Below, one piece after another: positions 1-10,719 of a stretch of 64,000 nucleotides of DNA. The notes beneath the pieces are model-generated. The model saw only the letters and a program-made list of their open reading frames with translations, was not told the DNA's origin and searched no databases. Source of the DNA: Dysgonamonadaceae bacterium (GTDB lineage: Bacteria > Bacteroidota > Bacteroidia > Bacteroidales > Azobacteroidaceae); the NCBI GenBank assembly GCA_031272085.1, contig JAISUN010000003.1, positions 1-64,000 on the forward strand. Direction: 5' to 3'. The translations under genes were made by a program, and so were the position numbers. Each line of letters begins with the position of its first letter. The first letter of the stretch is position 1.

Positions 1-663
1 ATTCAAATCACAAGCGTTTACGGATTGACCGAAACCTCGCCCGGAATGACGCAAACCCGCATCGACGACCCGTTCGACTGGCGCTGCAACACGGTCGGTC
101 GCCCTTACGAATTTACCGAAGTCGCGATTATCGACCCCGACACCGGCGAACATCTGCCCGACGGCGTTCAGGGCGAAGTCTGCTGTCGCGGCTACAACGT
201 GATGAAAGGCTATTACAAAAATCCGCAGGCAACCGCCGAAGTTATTGATAAAGACGGATTTCTGCACTCTGGCGACCTCGGCGTCCGCAATCAGGAAGGC
301 AACTACGTGATTACGGGACGTATCAAAGATATGATTATACGCGGCGGCGAAAACATCTATCCGCGCGAAATTGAGGAATTTCTCTACCATCTCGAAGGCG
401 TGAAAGACGTTCAGGTAGCCGGTATCCCTTCGGAAAAATACGGCGAAGAAGTTGGCGCGTTCATCATCCTTCACGAAGGCGCGACGCTGACCGAAGATGA
501 GGTTCGCGACTACTGTCGCGGCAAAATCGCCCGCCACAAAATCCCGAAATACGTTCTTTTCGTCGAAGAATACCCGCTCACGGGGAGCGGGAAAATACAA
601 AAATTCAAGTTAAAAGACGTGGGACTTAATTTGCTGAAAAAAAGAGGGATAGAAGTAATATGA
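1..663 (+). CDS. AMP-binding acyl-CoA synthetase, C-terminal fragment (truncated by window start)
   Basis: Frame is open to base 1 ([18 protein letters not shown]...); ANL-family motifs [25 protein letters not shown] and [20 protein letters not shown], and a C-terminal [11 protein letters not shown] lysine motif. Confidence 0.93.
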   Translation: MQITSVYGLTETSPGMTQTRIDDPFDWRCNTVGRPYEFTEVAIIDPDTGEHLPDGVQGEVCCRGYNVMKGYYKNPQATAEVIDKDGFLHSGDLGVRNQEGNYVITGRIKDMIIRGGENIYPREIEEFLYHLEGVKDVQVAGIPSEKYGEEVGAFIILHEGATLTEDEVRDYCRGKIARHKIPKYVLFVEEYPLTGSGKIQKFKLKDVGLNLLKKRGIEVI

Positions 664-683
664 ATACTTTTCCCGTTCATTTT

Positions 684-714
684 TTTGCAAACTAACGAAA
701 AAGGAGTATCTTTG
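684..714 (+). promoter_or_regulatory. Bacteroidota-type promoter (TTTG / TATCTTTG)
   Basis: TTTG at 684-687 and TATCTTTG at 707-714, 19-nt spacing, just upstream of the HD-domain gene. Confidence 0.6.
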
Positions 715-729
715 TGAATAATTTTTGCG

Positions 730-1974
730 ATGTCGAACTCCAAGCGAAAAATAGTCAACGACCCGGTCTTTGGGTTTGTAAATATTCCCGACGGACTGAT
801 TTTCAGGCTGATAAATCATCCTTACGTTCAGCGGCTGAACAGGATTAAGCAACTCGGACTTGCGTTTTACGTCTATCCGGGCGCCGTCCATACGCGCTTC
901 CACCACTCGCTGGGAGCGATGCACCTGATGTCGGAGGCTGTAAATCAACTGCGTACAAATGGCCATCAAATCACGGACGAGGAAGAAGAGAGCGCAATGG
1001 CCTGCATTTTGCTGCACGACACCGGCCACGGCCCTTTCTCTCACGTGCTTGAAAATGCGCTTGTCAGCGGCGTCAGCCACGAAGATATTTCCCTGCTCCT
1101 GATGAACAGGATAAATGCGGAAGAAAACGGCCTCCTTGATACGGCAATCGCAATTTTCCGCGACGAATACCCAAAACGCTTTCTACATCAATTAGTTAGC
1201 GGACAGTTGGACGTTGACCGCCTCGACTACCTGCGCCGCGACAGTTTTTTTACCGGCGTAACCGAGGGAAATATAGGTTCGGCGCGGATTATCAAGATGT
1301 TGAACCTGAAAGACGACCGCCTTGTCGTGGAAGCCAAAGGCATTTATTCCATCGAAAATTTTTTGATGGCACGCCGCCTGATGTATTGGCAGGTTTATCT
1401 TCATAAAACCGCTGTGGCAGCAGAAAAGATGCTAATAAGCGCAATGTCGCGGGCAAAATTTTTGGCCGCGCAGGGCGTAAAACTCGAAGCCTGCCCCGCC
1501 CTACTCTATTTCCTTTACAAGGAAGTGGATAAAACCCGCTTCCTGACCGAAACAGAGGCCATCGACAACTATGCGGCAATGGACGACAACGACATCTGGT
1601 GCGCACTGAAAACGTGGACGCAATCGCCCGACCGCGTGCTGGCTCTGCTCGCCTACGGATTGGTAAACCGCCGCCTGTTCAAAATTGAATATTTTTCGGA
1701 GCCGGTTTCTCAAAAAATTATCGACGAGAAAAAAGCCTCATTATCAAAACGTTACAATATCAGCGCCGACGAAGCCGCTTTCCTTGTTTCGTCCGACGAA
1801 ATTTCGACAAATATGTACAGCGAAGCCGACGACAGCATCGACATCCTTTACCGCGACGGTACGACAAAGGATATTTCTGTTGCATCGGATATGCTTAATA
1901 TTCAACTTTTGTCGAAGAAAATAGGAAAATACTACCTTTGCTACCTCCGTGATTCAGTTTTTGAGAAAGCCTGA
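730..1974 (+). CDS. HD-domain phosphohydrolase (dNTPase/SAMHD1-like superfamily)
   Basis: HD motif ILLHDTGHGPFSHVLE, RFHHSLGAMHL and LDVDRLDYLRRDSFFTG. Confidence 0.9.
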   Translation: MSNSKRKIVNDPVFGFVNIPDGLIFRLINHPYVQRLNRIKQLGLAFYVYPGAVHTRFHHSLGAMHLMSEAVNQLRTNGHQITDEEEESAMACILLHDTGHGPFSHVLENALVSGVSHEDISLLLMNRINAEENGLLDTAIAIFRDEYPKRFLHQLVSGQLDVDRLDYLRRDSFFTGVTEGNIGSARIIKMLNLKDDRLVVEAKGIYSIENFLMARRLMYWQVYLHKTAVAAEKMLISAMSRAKFLAAQGVKLEACPALLYFLYKEVDKTRFLTETEAIDNYAAMDDNDIWCALKTWTQSPDRVLALLAYGLVNRRLFKIEYFSEPVSQKIIDEKKASLSKRYNISADEAAFLVSSDEISTNMYSEADDSIDILYRDGTTKDISVASDMLNIQLLSKKIGKYYLCYLRDSVFEKA

Positions 1975-2051
1975 TTTTTTTTCATCTACTGTTAAAATAT
2001 CTTTAATTTTTCAGAAAAAACTAAAATATTTTAAAATTTTCTAACATTTTC

Positions 2052-2081
2052 TTTGTTTTTCCGAAAAAAATTGTAATTTTG
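2052..2081 (+). promoter_or_regulatory. Bacteroidota-type promoter of first SusC gene
   Basis: TTTG 2052-2055 and TAATTTTG 2074-2081, 18-nt spacing. Confidence 0.6.
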
Positions 2082-2191
2082 TCATTGAAATAATTGACCG
2101 AAGCATTTCACACACTCGTGCTATGGTCTCACATTTAACTATTTCAAAAACAAAACACTTTAATTTTATGACAAACTAAAACAGTTTTTTT

Positions 2192-5100
2192 ATGAAACAA
2201 ACGATTCGAATGAAACAAATTGGAGGTAATCCTCCTGAAACCAGTTCCATTAGAACCTTAAAAAGCAGTAAAAATCTATTTATGAAAAAATTACACTTGC
2301 TTTTTTGCGCTCTTCTTTTCACTGGAACAATCTTTGCACAGGAAACGGTGGTGAACGGCGCCATTATTGATGCACAAAATGAGCCTCTGGTAGGCGCGTC
2401 TGTGTCAGTAAAAGACAATCCAACTATCGGTACCGCTACCGATATCAACGGAACTTTCACTCTGAAAGTTGCAAATCCCGGAGTTTTCCTGAAAATCAGT
2501 TACATTGGCTACCAAACCGTTACCTTAAAGGCTTCCGAAGCGCAGGGACGAATTGTCCTCAAAGAAGACGCCGAACAGTTGCAGGAAGTGGTCGTTACCG
2601 CTTACGGAACATTCAAGAAATCGGCTTACGCAGGCTCGGTTTCGGTTATGGGAAGCAACAAAATCAAGGCCCCGGGCATCTCGATTACCGACGCTTTGCA
2701 GGGAAACACTACCGGCGTTGCGATTTCGAGCGGCGGAACTAACGTGCCGGGCGCTCCGCAAACAGTACGCGTCCGCGGTATCGGCTCGTTCAACGCATCG
2801 TCAAGCCCTCTGTACGTCATCGACGGCGTGCCGGTAATTTCGGGCGACGTCAGCGTTTTGGGAAGTTTGAGCAGCAACAATGCCGGTCTCGACATCCTTT
2901 CGACGCTTAACCCCGACGACATCGAAAACATCGCCGTCATCAAGGACGCTTCGGCCGCTTCGCTTTACGGTTCGCGCGCTGCAAACGGAATTATCGCCAT
3001 TACCACCAAACAGGGTAAAAAGGGAAAAGCCGTTTTCTCGGCAAAAGCCGAACTCGGAACTACCGGATTTGCAATGCCTTACCGTACAATTATGGGCGGT
3101 CAGCAACGCGCCGACATGATTGCCGAAGCCTGCCATAACGAATGGCAAATAAAGAACGGAAAAGTGTCGAACGCAGCCAATTACGCCAACGAAGACGACT
3201 ACGTGGCTCAAAACCTTGCGAAATACGCTCCCGAACCCTGGTGCGGCTGGACCGACTGGGATAAGGTGCTGTTCCGCGACGGCGCATTCCGCAATTACGA
3301 CCTTTCGGCGCAGGGCGGAAGCGATGCAGCCCGTTTTTATACGGCAATAAACTATACCGACAAGGAAGGCACAAGCCCCAATTCGGGATTGAACCGCCTC
3401 ACCGGCCGCCTCAATGCCGATTTTCACGCCAGCAAAAAACTGACTTTCGGTATTAAAATGCTGACTTCGCGCCTCAAACAGGACGTTTACGGCGAAGGCA
3501 CCGAATATACCTCGCCTTTCTATTCTTCGCGCCGCGCAGTTACGCCTTCCGACGCAGTTATGGCTCCCAACGGCGATTACAACCACACGTTCATAACTAC
3601 CGGCGACCGCAACCCGAAACTGTCGATGGATTACGACTGGAAAAAAGAAACCCTGACCCGTTTCTTCCTCACTCCGTACATAGAATACGCTTTCAACAAG
3701 AACTTGAAATTCAAGGCTCTTTACAGTTTCGACTACAATATGAGCGTCGGCGACACCTGGTCTGACCCCAGAACCTCAAACGGCAAGAGCAGCAACGGTT
3801 CGCGCTCGAAATACATGCGCGAGTACAACACTCAACTCTGGTCAACCAACTTGACGTATGCAAAATCTTTCGGTAAACACAATCTCGATTTGCTCTACGG
3901 ATTTGAATTCCAATCATACGATACCGATTATCTCTACGGAAACAAGAAAAACTTCATCCTTCCCGACTTCAATCAGGTTGGTTCGGGCGGAACCGTAGAA
4001 AGCGTGAACGGTTATCCTTCGGCTTGGCGTCTGGCTTCGCCGGTTATCGTAAAAGGCAACTACGACTATTTGCAGAAATATTTCTTCGGATTCAGTTACC
4101 GTTTGGACGGTTCCTCGCGCATGTCTCCTGCAACCCGCTGGGGCAGTTTCTGGTCGGTTTCGGGCGCATACCGCATTACCGAAGAACCGTTTATGGAAAG
4201 CCTTCGCCACACGATTACAAACCTCCGTTTGAGGGCTTCTTACGGAACTAACGGCAACCAGCCATCGTCTTATTACGGATTCTATCCGCTTTCGAGCATC
4301 AGTTCGTCTTACGTTTATCAGGGCGATTCGGGTATTGCTATCGACCAGCAGAAAAACGACGTTCTCGGATGGGAAGAAAATTACAATATGAACATCGGCC
4401 TCGACCTCGGCCTGTACAAACGGGTAAATATGAGCCTCGAATTTTACAACCGAATCACAAAATCGCTGATTCTCTCGTTGCCGCAGTCGATGACTACCGG
4501 ACATTCGAGCCACCTCGGAAACATCGGAAACATCCGCAACCGCGGCGTGGAATTTGAAATTTCTTCAACAAATGTTGAAACAAAAGATTTCTCGTGGACA
4601 ACCAACTTCAATATCGGCCGCAATTTCAGCAAAATTCTTGTTTTGGACGGCATTCAACAGCGTATGACCAGCGGAAACTGGATTTACAACGTGGGCAGCC
4701 CCTATTATTCGTTCTATCTGTATGAATTTGCAGGCATCGACCCCGAAGACGGCGAACCTATGTTCTACCTCAATACACAGGACGAAGACGGAAACATCAT
4801 CGACCACACGACAACCACCAAAGACTACAACGAAGCGTCGAGAATTGTTTGCTACAATCCCGAACCGAAAGTTAGCGGCGGTTTGAACAACTCGTTGAAT
4901 TACAAATGGTTCGATTTGAGTTTCCTGTTTACCTACCAGTTCGGCGGCTATTCTTACGACAACGGCGCACAGAAACTCGAACACGGCGGTTACGAACTCA
5001 ACACCAACATTCCTTCGTATTACGAAAACCGCTGGCAAAAACCGGGCGACATAACCGACATCGAACGCTTTGTAGCAAACCGTCCGACCGGCCGTATGTC

Positions 5101-5359
5101 GAGCATCGCAAGCACCCGCCGCCTCCATTCGAGCGACTTTGTCCGCCTGAAAAACCTCGCTTTCGGCGTTACGCTGCCCAAACAGTGGCTCCGCAATATG
5201 AAAATTGACAATGCCCGCATTTACGTTTCCGGCGGAAACCTCTGGACATGGGCTAAATGGAACTGGTACGACCCCGAAGCGGCTTCCGTAAGCGGAAACG
5301 TGGAATGGACTCAACCGCCTCTCCGGACAATGACTGTCGGCTTGAATTTCAAATTTTAA
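2192..5359 (+). CDS. SusC/RagA-family TonB-linked outer membrane protein
   Basis: CarboxypepD-like N-terminal domain (VNGAIIDAQNEPLVGASVSVKD), plug domain (VVVTAYGTFKKS, IDGVPVISGDV, IKDASAASLYGSRAANGIIAITTKQGK), long beta-barrel. Start may be 2282 (MKKLHLLFC signal peptide). Confidence 0.95.
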   Translation: MKQTIRMKQIGGNPPETSSIRTLKSSKNLFMKKLHLLFCALLFTGTIFAQETVVNGAIIDAQNEPLVGASVSVKDNPTIGTATDINGTFTLKVANPGVFLKISYIGYQTVTLKASEAQGRIVLKEDAEQLQEVVVTAYGTFKKSAYAGSVSVMGSNKIKAPGISITDALQGNTTGVAISSGGTNVPGAPQTVRVRGIGSFNASSSPLYVIDGVPVISGDVSVLGSLSSNNAGLDILSTLNPDDIENIAVIKDASAASLYGSRAANGIIAITTKQGKKGKAVFSAKAELGTTGFAMPYRTIMGGQQRADMIAEACHNEWQIKNGKVSNAANYANEDDYVAQNLAKYAPEPWCGWTDWDKVLFRDGAFRNYDLSAQGGSDAARFYTAINYTDKEGTSPNSGLNRLTGRLNADFHASKKLTFGIKMLTSRLKQDVYGEGTEYTSPFYSSRRAVTPSDAVMAPNGDYNHTFITTGDRNPKLSMDYDWKKETLTRFFLTPYIEYAFNKNLKFKALYSFDYNMSVGDTWSDPRTSNGKSSNGSRSKYMREYNTQLWSTNLTYAKSFGKHNLDLLYGFEFQSYDTDYLYGNKKNFILPDFNQVGSGGTVESVNGYPSAWRLASPVIVKGNYDYLQKYFFGFSYRLDGSSRMSPATRWGSFWSVSGAYRITEEPFMESLRHTITNLRLRASYGTNGNQPSSYYGFYPLSSISSSYVYQGDSGIAIDQQKNDVLGWEENYNMNIGLDLGLYKRVNMSLEFYNRITKSLILSLPQSMTTGHSSHLGNIGNIRNRGVEFEISSTNVETKDFSWTTNFNIGRNFSKILVLDGIQQRMTSGNWIYNVGSPYYSFYLYEFAGIDPEDGEPMFYLNTQDEDGNIIDHTTTTKDYNEASRIVCYNPEPKVSGGLNNSLNYKWFDLSFLFTYQFGGYSYDNGAQKLEHGGYELNTNIPSYYENRWQKPGDITDIERFVANRPTGRMSSIASTRRLHSSDFVRLKNLAFGVTLPKQWLRNMKIDNARIYVSGGNLWTWAKWNWYDPEAASVSGNVEWTQPPLRTMTVGLNFKF

Positions 5360-5368
5360 CCTGAAAAA

Positions 5369-6847
5369 ATGATTTATATGAATAAAATATTAAAAAATAC
5401 GATTACAGCAGCCTTGGCATTCGTTATGATTGGCCTCTGCTCCTGCGACGACTGGCTTACTCTCGAACCCTCGAACCGTCCTATCAACGAAGCCGGTTCG
5501 CCCATCACTTCGCTCGACGAGGCAAACGCCCGTATGAACGCTATTTACTCGATGTTCCGCTCATATTATCTTTACGGAGCGCGTATGACCTACTACGGCG
5601 ACGCCCGAAGCGAAGATATGATGGCTAACGGCGTAACAAAGCGCACTTCAAGTTATTACCTGTTCAGCATCTCGAAAGATAATGCTCCTTCGAGTTTCTG
5701 GTCAAGTTATTATGAAATAATAAACAACGTAAACACGCTGCTGGGCGGTATCGACGAAGTTCCTGCCGGTAATGCCGCCGACAGCGCAACTTTGGCCGAT
5801 TACAAAGGACAGGCTCTCACTGCCCGCGCTCTGGCGTATTTCGACCTTACCCGCCTCTACGGCTATCCTTATATGAAAGATAACGGCGAATCGTGGGGCG
5901 TGCCTATCCGCGACGAAGGTTTGGTATCTATCGACTACAAACCCACCCGCAATACGGTAGCGGAATGTTACGAATATTTCATCAACGACCTTGAAAATGC
6001 AATTCCCCTGCTGAAAAGCGACAAAAACAACGGCCGCTTCAACAAGTGGGTTGCTATGCAACTCCTTGCCCGCGCCTACCTTTATAAAGGCGACGACGCA
6101 AAGGCCTTGGAAACAGCAAAAGAAGCAATCGAAGGCGCAGCACGCTACGGCTACGCATTGTGGTCGGCAACCGATTACAAAGACGCTTGGAAATCGGAAT
6201 TTGGCGCCGAAGTAATCTGGGAACTCCCCATTATGACGGGCGAAACAGCCGGAAGCAAGGAAAATATCGGTTACCTCGTGTATGCCAGCGGCTACGACGA
6301 CATCATTTTGAGCGACGACTGGACAACCGTCCTTATGGGCAACCAGAAATCGGATATCCGCTACAAGTGCATCATCAACTCTTCCTCAAAACAGGGCGCA
6401 CGCTATATGTGGAAATACCAGCCGCAAGCCGGCGAATCAGACCGCAGCCTCGGCAATGTCCGCGTTCTGCGCCTGTCGGAACTTTACCTCATTGCAGCCG
6501 AAGCGGCAGCCCGTTCGGGAAACAACGAGGATGCGGTTAAGTATCTCGAACCCATCGTAAAACGCGGAAACAGCGCAATGACCGTTGTTGGTACGACCGT
6601 TACCCTCGACCGCGTGTTGGAAGAACGCCGCAAAGAACTCGTGGGCGAAGGCCACCGCTTCTTCGACGCTATCCGCAACGGCAAATCCATCGTCCGCTCC
6701 GAAGGCCTTGCATACCCGCATTTGAGCGCTATTCAGCCCGAAGCATGGAACTTCAACTGGAACTATTACAAGGTAGTTTTGCCTATCCCGCGTTCCGAAG
6801 TCAATGCTAACGAGAATATCGCGAAACAGCAAAACCCCGGATATTAA
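5369..6847 (+). CDS. RagB/SusD family nutrient uptake outer membrane lipoprotein
   Basis: Lipobox GLCSCDDWL, SusD-like TPR region, C-terminal RVLEERRKELVGEGHRFFDAIRNGK; directly downstream of SusC. Confidence 0.94.
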   Translation: MIYMNKILKNTITAALAFVMIGLCSCDDWLTLEPSNRPINEAGSPITSLDEANARMNAIYSMFRSYYLYGARMTYYGDARSEDMMANGVTKRTSSYYLFSISKDNAPSSFWSSYYEIINNVNTLLGGIDEVPAGNAADSATLADYKGQALTARALAYFDLTRLYGYPYMKDNGESWGVPIRDEGLVSIDYKPTRNTVAECYEYFINDLENAIPLLKSDKNNGRFNKWVAMQLLARAYLYKGDDAKALETAKEAIEGAARYGYALWSATDYKDAWKSEFGAEVIWELPIMTGETAGSKENIGYLVYASGYDDIILSDDWTTVLMGNQKSDIRYKCIINSSSKQGARYMWKYQPQAGESDRSLGNVRVLRLSELYLIAAEAAARSGNNEDAVKYLEPIVKRGNSAMTVVGTTVTLDRVLEERRKELVGEGHRFFDAIRNGKSIVRSEGLAYPHLSAIQPEAWNFNWNYYKVVLPIPRSEVNANENIAKQQNPGY

Positions 6848-6881
6848 TCGGAGTTTGTTTTTAATATATTAGAGTGTAGTC

Positions 6882-6919
6882 GGGGAAAATCGCAAACATT
6901 TTGTGGTTTTCCCCTTTTT
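6882..6919 (+). terminator. Rho-independent terminator after first SusCD pair
   Basis: GGGGAAAA ... TTTTCCCC followed by TTTTT. Confidence 0.65.
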
Positions 6920-7133
6920 ATTATCATTTTATCAGTTATTTATTTATAGCGAAGAAAAAACGTAAACTAATAGTACTTTTTGAAACAATTTCGTAATAAT
7001 TTGTTTCAGAAACTGAATATTTTAATATTTATTAACATTTAGTTGTCAGTATTTAAATTAATAAGCAAAACTGTTAAAATATTTATAAATTCAAAGAAAA
7101 AAAGGCGATTTTATAAAAATATCTAATAAAAAG

Positions 7134-7163
7134 TTTGTTTTATTAAAAAATGTTATAATTTTG
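7134..7163 (+). promoter_or_regulatory. Bacteroidota-type promoter of second SusC gene
   Basis: TTTG 7134-7137 and TAATTTTG 7156-7163, 18-nt spacing, as in the first SusC promoter. Confidence 0.6.
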
Positions 7164-7272
7164 TGGGTCGGAATATGCAATAAATGATTCTGAAATCCCA
7201 AAACACAAATTGCATATTTCACAATTAAATTAACAATTTTTTTTATAATTAATGACAAATTAAACATTTTTT

Positions 7273-10200
7273 ATGGGACAAATGAACGGTATGAAAAAAA
7301 GCGGGAATTGCACATTCCCGTCAGTTTGTTCTCAAATCCACAAAAACAGATGGGATAAATCTTTGTTTACCAAACAATTATGGATTGCTCTTTTCTGTAT
7401 TTTTTCATTTGGAACAATCTGCGCACAGGAAATGACAGTCAAAGGGACTGTTGTGGACTCGAACAATGAGCCGCTAATCGGCGCTTCCGTGTCTGTAAAG
7501 GAAAACGGCAGCATCGGTACGGCGACCGATGTTGACGGCAACTTTACGCTACGGGTGCCTAATTCGGGCGTAACGCTGCAAATCAGTTACCTTGGCTTCA
7601 CAACCCGAACTATGAAAGCGTCGGAAGTCCGCGGCAAAATCGTTTTGCAGGAAGACGCCACGCAATTGGAGGAAGTAGTTGTTACCGGTATGGTCGCAAT
7701 GGATAAACGACTGTTTACCGGAGCAACCGACAAGTTGAAAGCCGAGGATATGAAAATCGGAGGTATTTCCGATTTCAGCCGCTCGTTGGAAGGCCGCTCT
7801 GCGGGAGTATCGGTGCAAAACGTTTCCGGAACTTTCGGCGCGGCGCCTAAAATCCGCGTCCGCGGCGCAACCTCCATCTACGGCGACTCAAAACCGCTCT
7901 GGGTGGTTGACGGCGTGATTATGGAAGATGTAACGCAAGTCAGCGCCGACGACCTTTCGTCGGGCGACATCAATACCCTTATCAGTTCGTCTATTGCAGG
8001 CTTAAATTCCAGCGATATCGAGGACGTTCAAATCCTGAAAGACGGCTCGGCAACCTCAATCTACGGCGCCAAGGCTATGGCGGGCGTGATTGTCGTTACG
8101 ACCAAAAAAGGAAAACAGGGTACGAGCGTCATCAATTACACCGGCGAACTGACTTCCCGCCTGATTCCTTCATACAGCAATTTCAATATTATGAATTCGC
8201 AAGACCAGATGAGCGTTTATCAGGAAATGGAACAAAAAGGCTGGCTGCCAAATACAATATTAAACGGTAAAAATATGGGCGTATATGGAAAAATGTACCA
8301 ATTAATTAATACGCTTAATCCCGAAACCGGCGGTTTTATGCTGGCAAATAACGAAGCGGCAAAAAACGCTTACTTGCGTGAAGCGGAATACCGCAATACC
8401 GACTGGTTCGACGAACTGTTCTCGACCAACATAATGCAAAACCACTCGTTGAGTATTTCGGGCGGAACGGAAAAAACCAATTTCTACGGCTCCGTGAGCG
8501 CAATGCTCGACCCGGGATGGACGCTCGCAAGCGACGTGAAGCGTTATACCGGAAACCTGAATCTGAACCACAAAATCAGCGACAAACTGTCGGCTACAAT
8601 CATCACGAAAGCCTACAACCGCGCTCAAAAAGCGCCGGGTACAATGTCGAGGGTAACTGACAACGTGAGCGGATTGATTTCCCGCGATTTCGACATCAAC
8701 CCTTACAGTTTTGCATTGAACACTTCTCGAACATTGGACCCCGACGAGTTTTACGTCCGCGATTATGCTCCCTTCAATATCAAACACGAGTTGGAACATA
8801 ATTATATGGACTTGAACGAATCTTCGACCACTTTTCAGGCAGAATTGGCATACACGCCTATAAAAGGCTTGACAATAAAAGCGTTAGGCGCTCTGAAAAA
8901 CACCGTTTCTTCCATGGGACACATCATCGAAGACCAGTCGAACCAGGCCGAGGCTTACCGCGCTATGGGAACTACCGTCATCGCGAAAAACAACGGTTTG
9001 CTTTGGCTTGACCCGAGCAAAACGTATGATTACCCGATTTCCATCCTTCCCGAAGGCGGTATTTACGAACTTACGGAAAACCGTATGAGCGGCTGGGATT
9101 TCCGCGCTTCGGCAAACTATACCGCCTCGATTAACAAAATACATATAATCAATGTATTCGGCGGTATGGAGTTAAATTCTGTAGACCGGTACAACGATTG
9201 GAGCCGCCAGTGGGGACGCCAGTACGACAACGGCGACGTGGGTTACATCATCTATCAGGCTTTCCAGCAGTGGCAAAGCCAGGGCGAATCGATGAACTAT
9301 TACACAATAAACAATACCCGCCGCCGCGACGCTTCGTTCTTCGGAATGGCAAACTATTCATACAAAGGAAAATACACCATCAACGGCACCACCCGCTACG
9401 AAGGCTCGAACCAAATGGGAAAATCGCGCAAAGCACGCTGGCTGCCCACTTGGAACATTTCCGGAGCCTGGAATATGCACGAAGAAGGATTCTTCAAATC
9501 TCTGGAACCCGCAATGAGCCACGCAACATGGCGCGTTTCTTACTCATTGACCGCACAGGCGCCCCCTTTGAGCGTATCAAATTCGGGAATTATCTATACC
9601 AGCGCCAATACATGGCGTTTGGATTCCGACACCAACGAGCCGGGAATTTCCATCTCGCAGTTGGAAAACAGCGAACTGACCTACGAAAAGAAACACGAGT
9701 TGAATATCGGCGGCGACTTCGGATTTGTGAACAACCGCATCAATTTAGTTGTTGACTGGTACACCCGCAACAACTACGACCTGATTGGCCCCATCGCAGT
9801 TATGGGTATCGGCGGACAAGTGCGGAAACGCGGTAACGTAGCGGCGATGAAGACGACCGGCGTCGAAGCCACGCTTTCTACAAAGAACATCAAAAAGAAA
9901 GATTTTTCCTGGACTACCGACCTCACATTCGCAAAAATGCACGTCGAAGTTACCAAACTCAATTCCCGTACCCGAATCATCGACTTGATTAAAGGCACCG
10001 GATTTGCCAAAGAAGGCTATTCAAACCGCACTCTTTTCTCTATCCCGTTTGCAGGATTGGATGAAAACGGCGTTCCAATGTTCTATTTAGACGCAGACCA
10101 TACAATCATTACGCAGGATTTTTCGAGCAACGGAATCTATTTGCAGGATTACGAAAATCAGGATTTCCTGATTGTTTCGGGAAGCACGGAACCTACCCTT

Positions 10201-10707
10201 ACCGGCGGTTTTGCTAATGCGTTCAAATATAAGAACGTTAAACTGAACGTTTTCCTGACCTATTCTTTCGGAAATGTTATCCGCCTCGACCCTGTATTCC
10301 GCGCCAATTATTCCGACTTGACGGCTATGCCGAAAGAGTTCAATAACCGCTGGGTACAGCCGGGCGACGAACAATATACCAATATTCCTACGATTTTGAG
10401 CAACAGGGTATATTCCCTGTCGTCGAATTACAGGTATATCTACAACGCTTACAATTATTCGGATGCACGAGTAGCCGACGGCGGATTTGTCCGCTTGAAG
10501 GACGTTTCTCTGTCATACGATTTCCCCGCTATCGTTGCTCAAAAGTTGCGCCTGAAAAATCTGGGCGTAAAACTTCAAGCAACAAACCTCTGTTTGCTTT
10601 ATGCCGACAAGAAATTGAACGGACAAGACCCTGAATTTTACAATTCAGGCGGCGTGGCAACTCCGCTGCCAAAGCAATTTACATTTTCTTTGATGGTAGG
10701 TTTATAA
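7273..10707 (+). CDS. SusC/RagA-family TonB-linked outer membrane protein
   Basis: VKGTVVDSNNEPLIGASVSVKE, EEVVVTGMVAMDKRLFTG, VVDGVIMEDVTQV, ILKDGSATSIYGAKAMAGVIVVTTKKGKQG; ~1144 aa. Confidence 0.95.
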   Translation: MGQMNGMKKSGNCTFPSVCSQIHKNRWDKSLFTKQLWIALFCIFSFGTICAQEMTVKGTVVDSNNEPLIGASVSVKENGSIGTATDVDGNFTLRVPNSGVTLQISYLGFTTRTMKASEVRGKIVLQEDATQLEEVVVTGMVAMDKRLFTGATDKLKAEDMKIGGISDFSRSLEGRSAGVSVQNVSGTFGAAPKIRVRGATSIYGDSKPLWVVDGVIMEDVTQVSADDLSSGDINTLISSSIAGLNSSDIEDVQILKDGSATSIYGAKAMAGVIVVTTKKGKQGTSVINYTGELTSRLIPSYSNFNIMNSQDQMSVYQEMEQKGWLPNTILNGKNMGVYGKMYQLINTLNPETGGFMLANNEAAKNAYLREAEYRNTDWFDELFSTNIMQNHSLSISGGTEKTNFYGSVSAMLDPGWTLASDVKRYTGNLNLNHKISDKLSATIITKAYNRAQKAPGTMSRVTDNVSGLISRDFDINPYSFALNTSRTLDPDEFYVRDYAPFNIKHELEHNYMDLNESSTTFQAELAYTPIKGLTIKALGALKNTVSSMGHIIEDQSNQAEAYRAMGTTVIAKNNGLLWLDPSKTYDYPISILPEGGIYELTENRMSGWDFRASANYTASINKIHIINVFGGMELNSVDRYNDWSRQWGRQYDNGDVGYIIYQAFQQWQSQGESMNYYTINNTRRRDASFFGMANYSYKGKYTINGTTRYEGSNQMGKSRKARWLPTWNISGAWNMHEEGFFKSLEPAMSHATWRVSYSLTAQAPPLSVSNSGIIYTSANTWRLDSDTNEPGISISQLENSELTYEKKHELNIGGDFGFVNNRINLVVDWYTRNNYDLIGPIAVMGIGGQVRKRGNVAAMKTTGVEATLSTKNIKKKDFSWTTDLTFAKMHVEVTKLNSRTRIIDLIKGTGFAKEGYSNRTLFSIPFAGLDENGVPMFYLDADHTIITQDFSSNGIYLQDYENQDFLIVSGSTEPTLTGGFANAFKYKNVKLNVFLTYSFGNVIRLDPVFRANYSDLTAMPKEFNNRWVQPGDEQYTNIPTILSNRVYSLSSNYRYIYNAYNYSDARVADGGFVRLKDVSLSYDFPAIVAQKLRLKNLGVKLQATNLCLLYADKKLNGQDPEFYNSGGVATPLPKQFTFSLMVGL

Positions 10708-10719
10708 AAAAAAACAAAT

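Noticed and set aside
2801-3586. 261-aa minus-strand ORF (and similar ones at 3914-4513, 4565-5314, 8302-8799)
   Set aside because: Antisense shadows of SusC genes; no promoter or ribosome-binding context and no domain.
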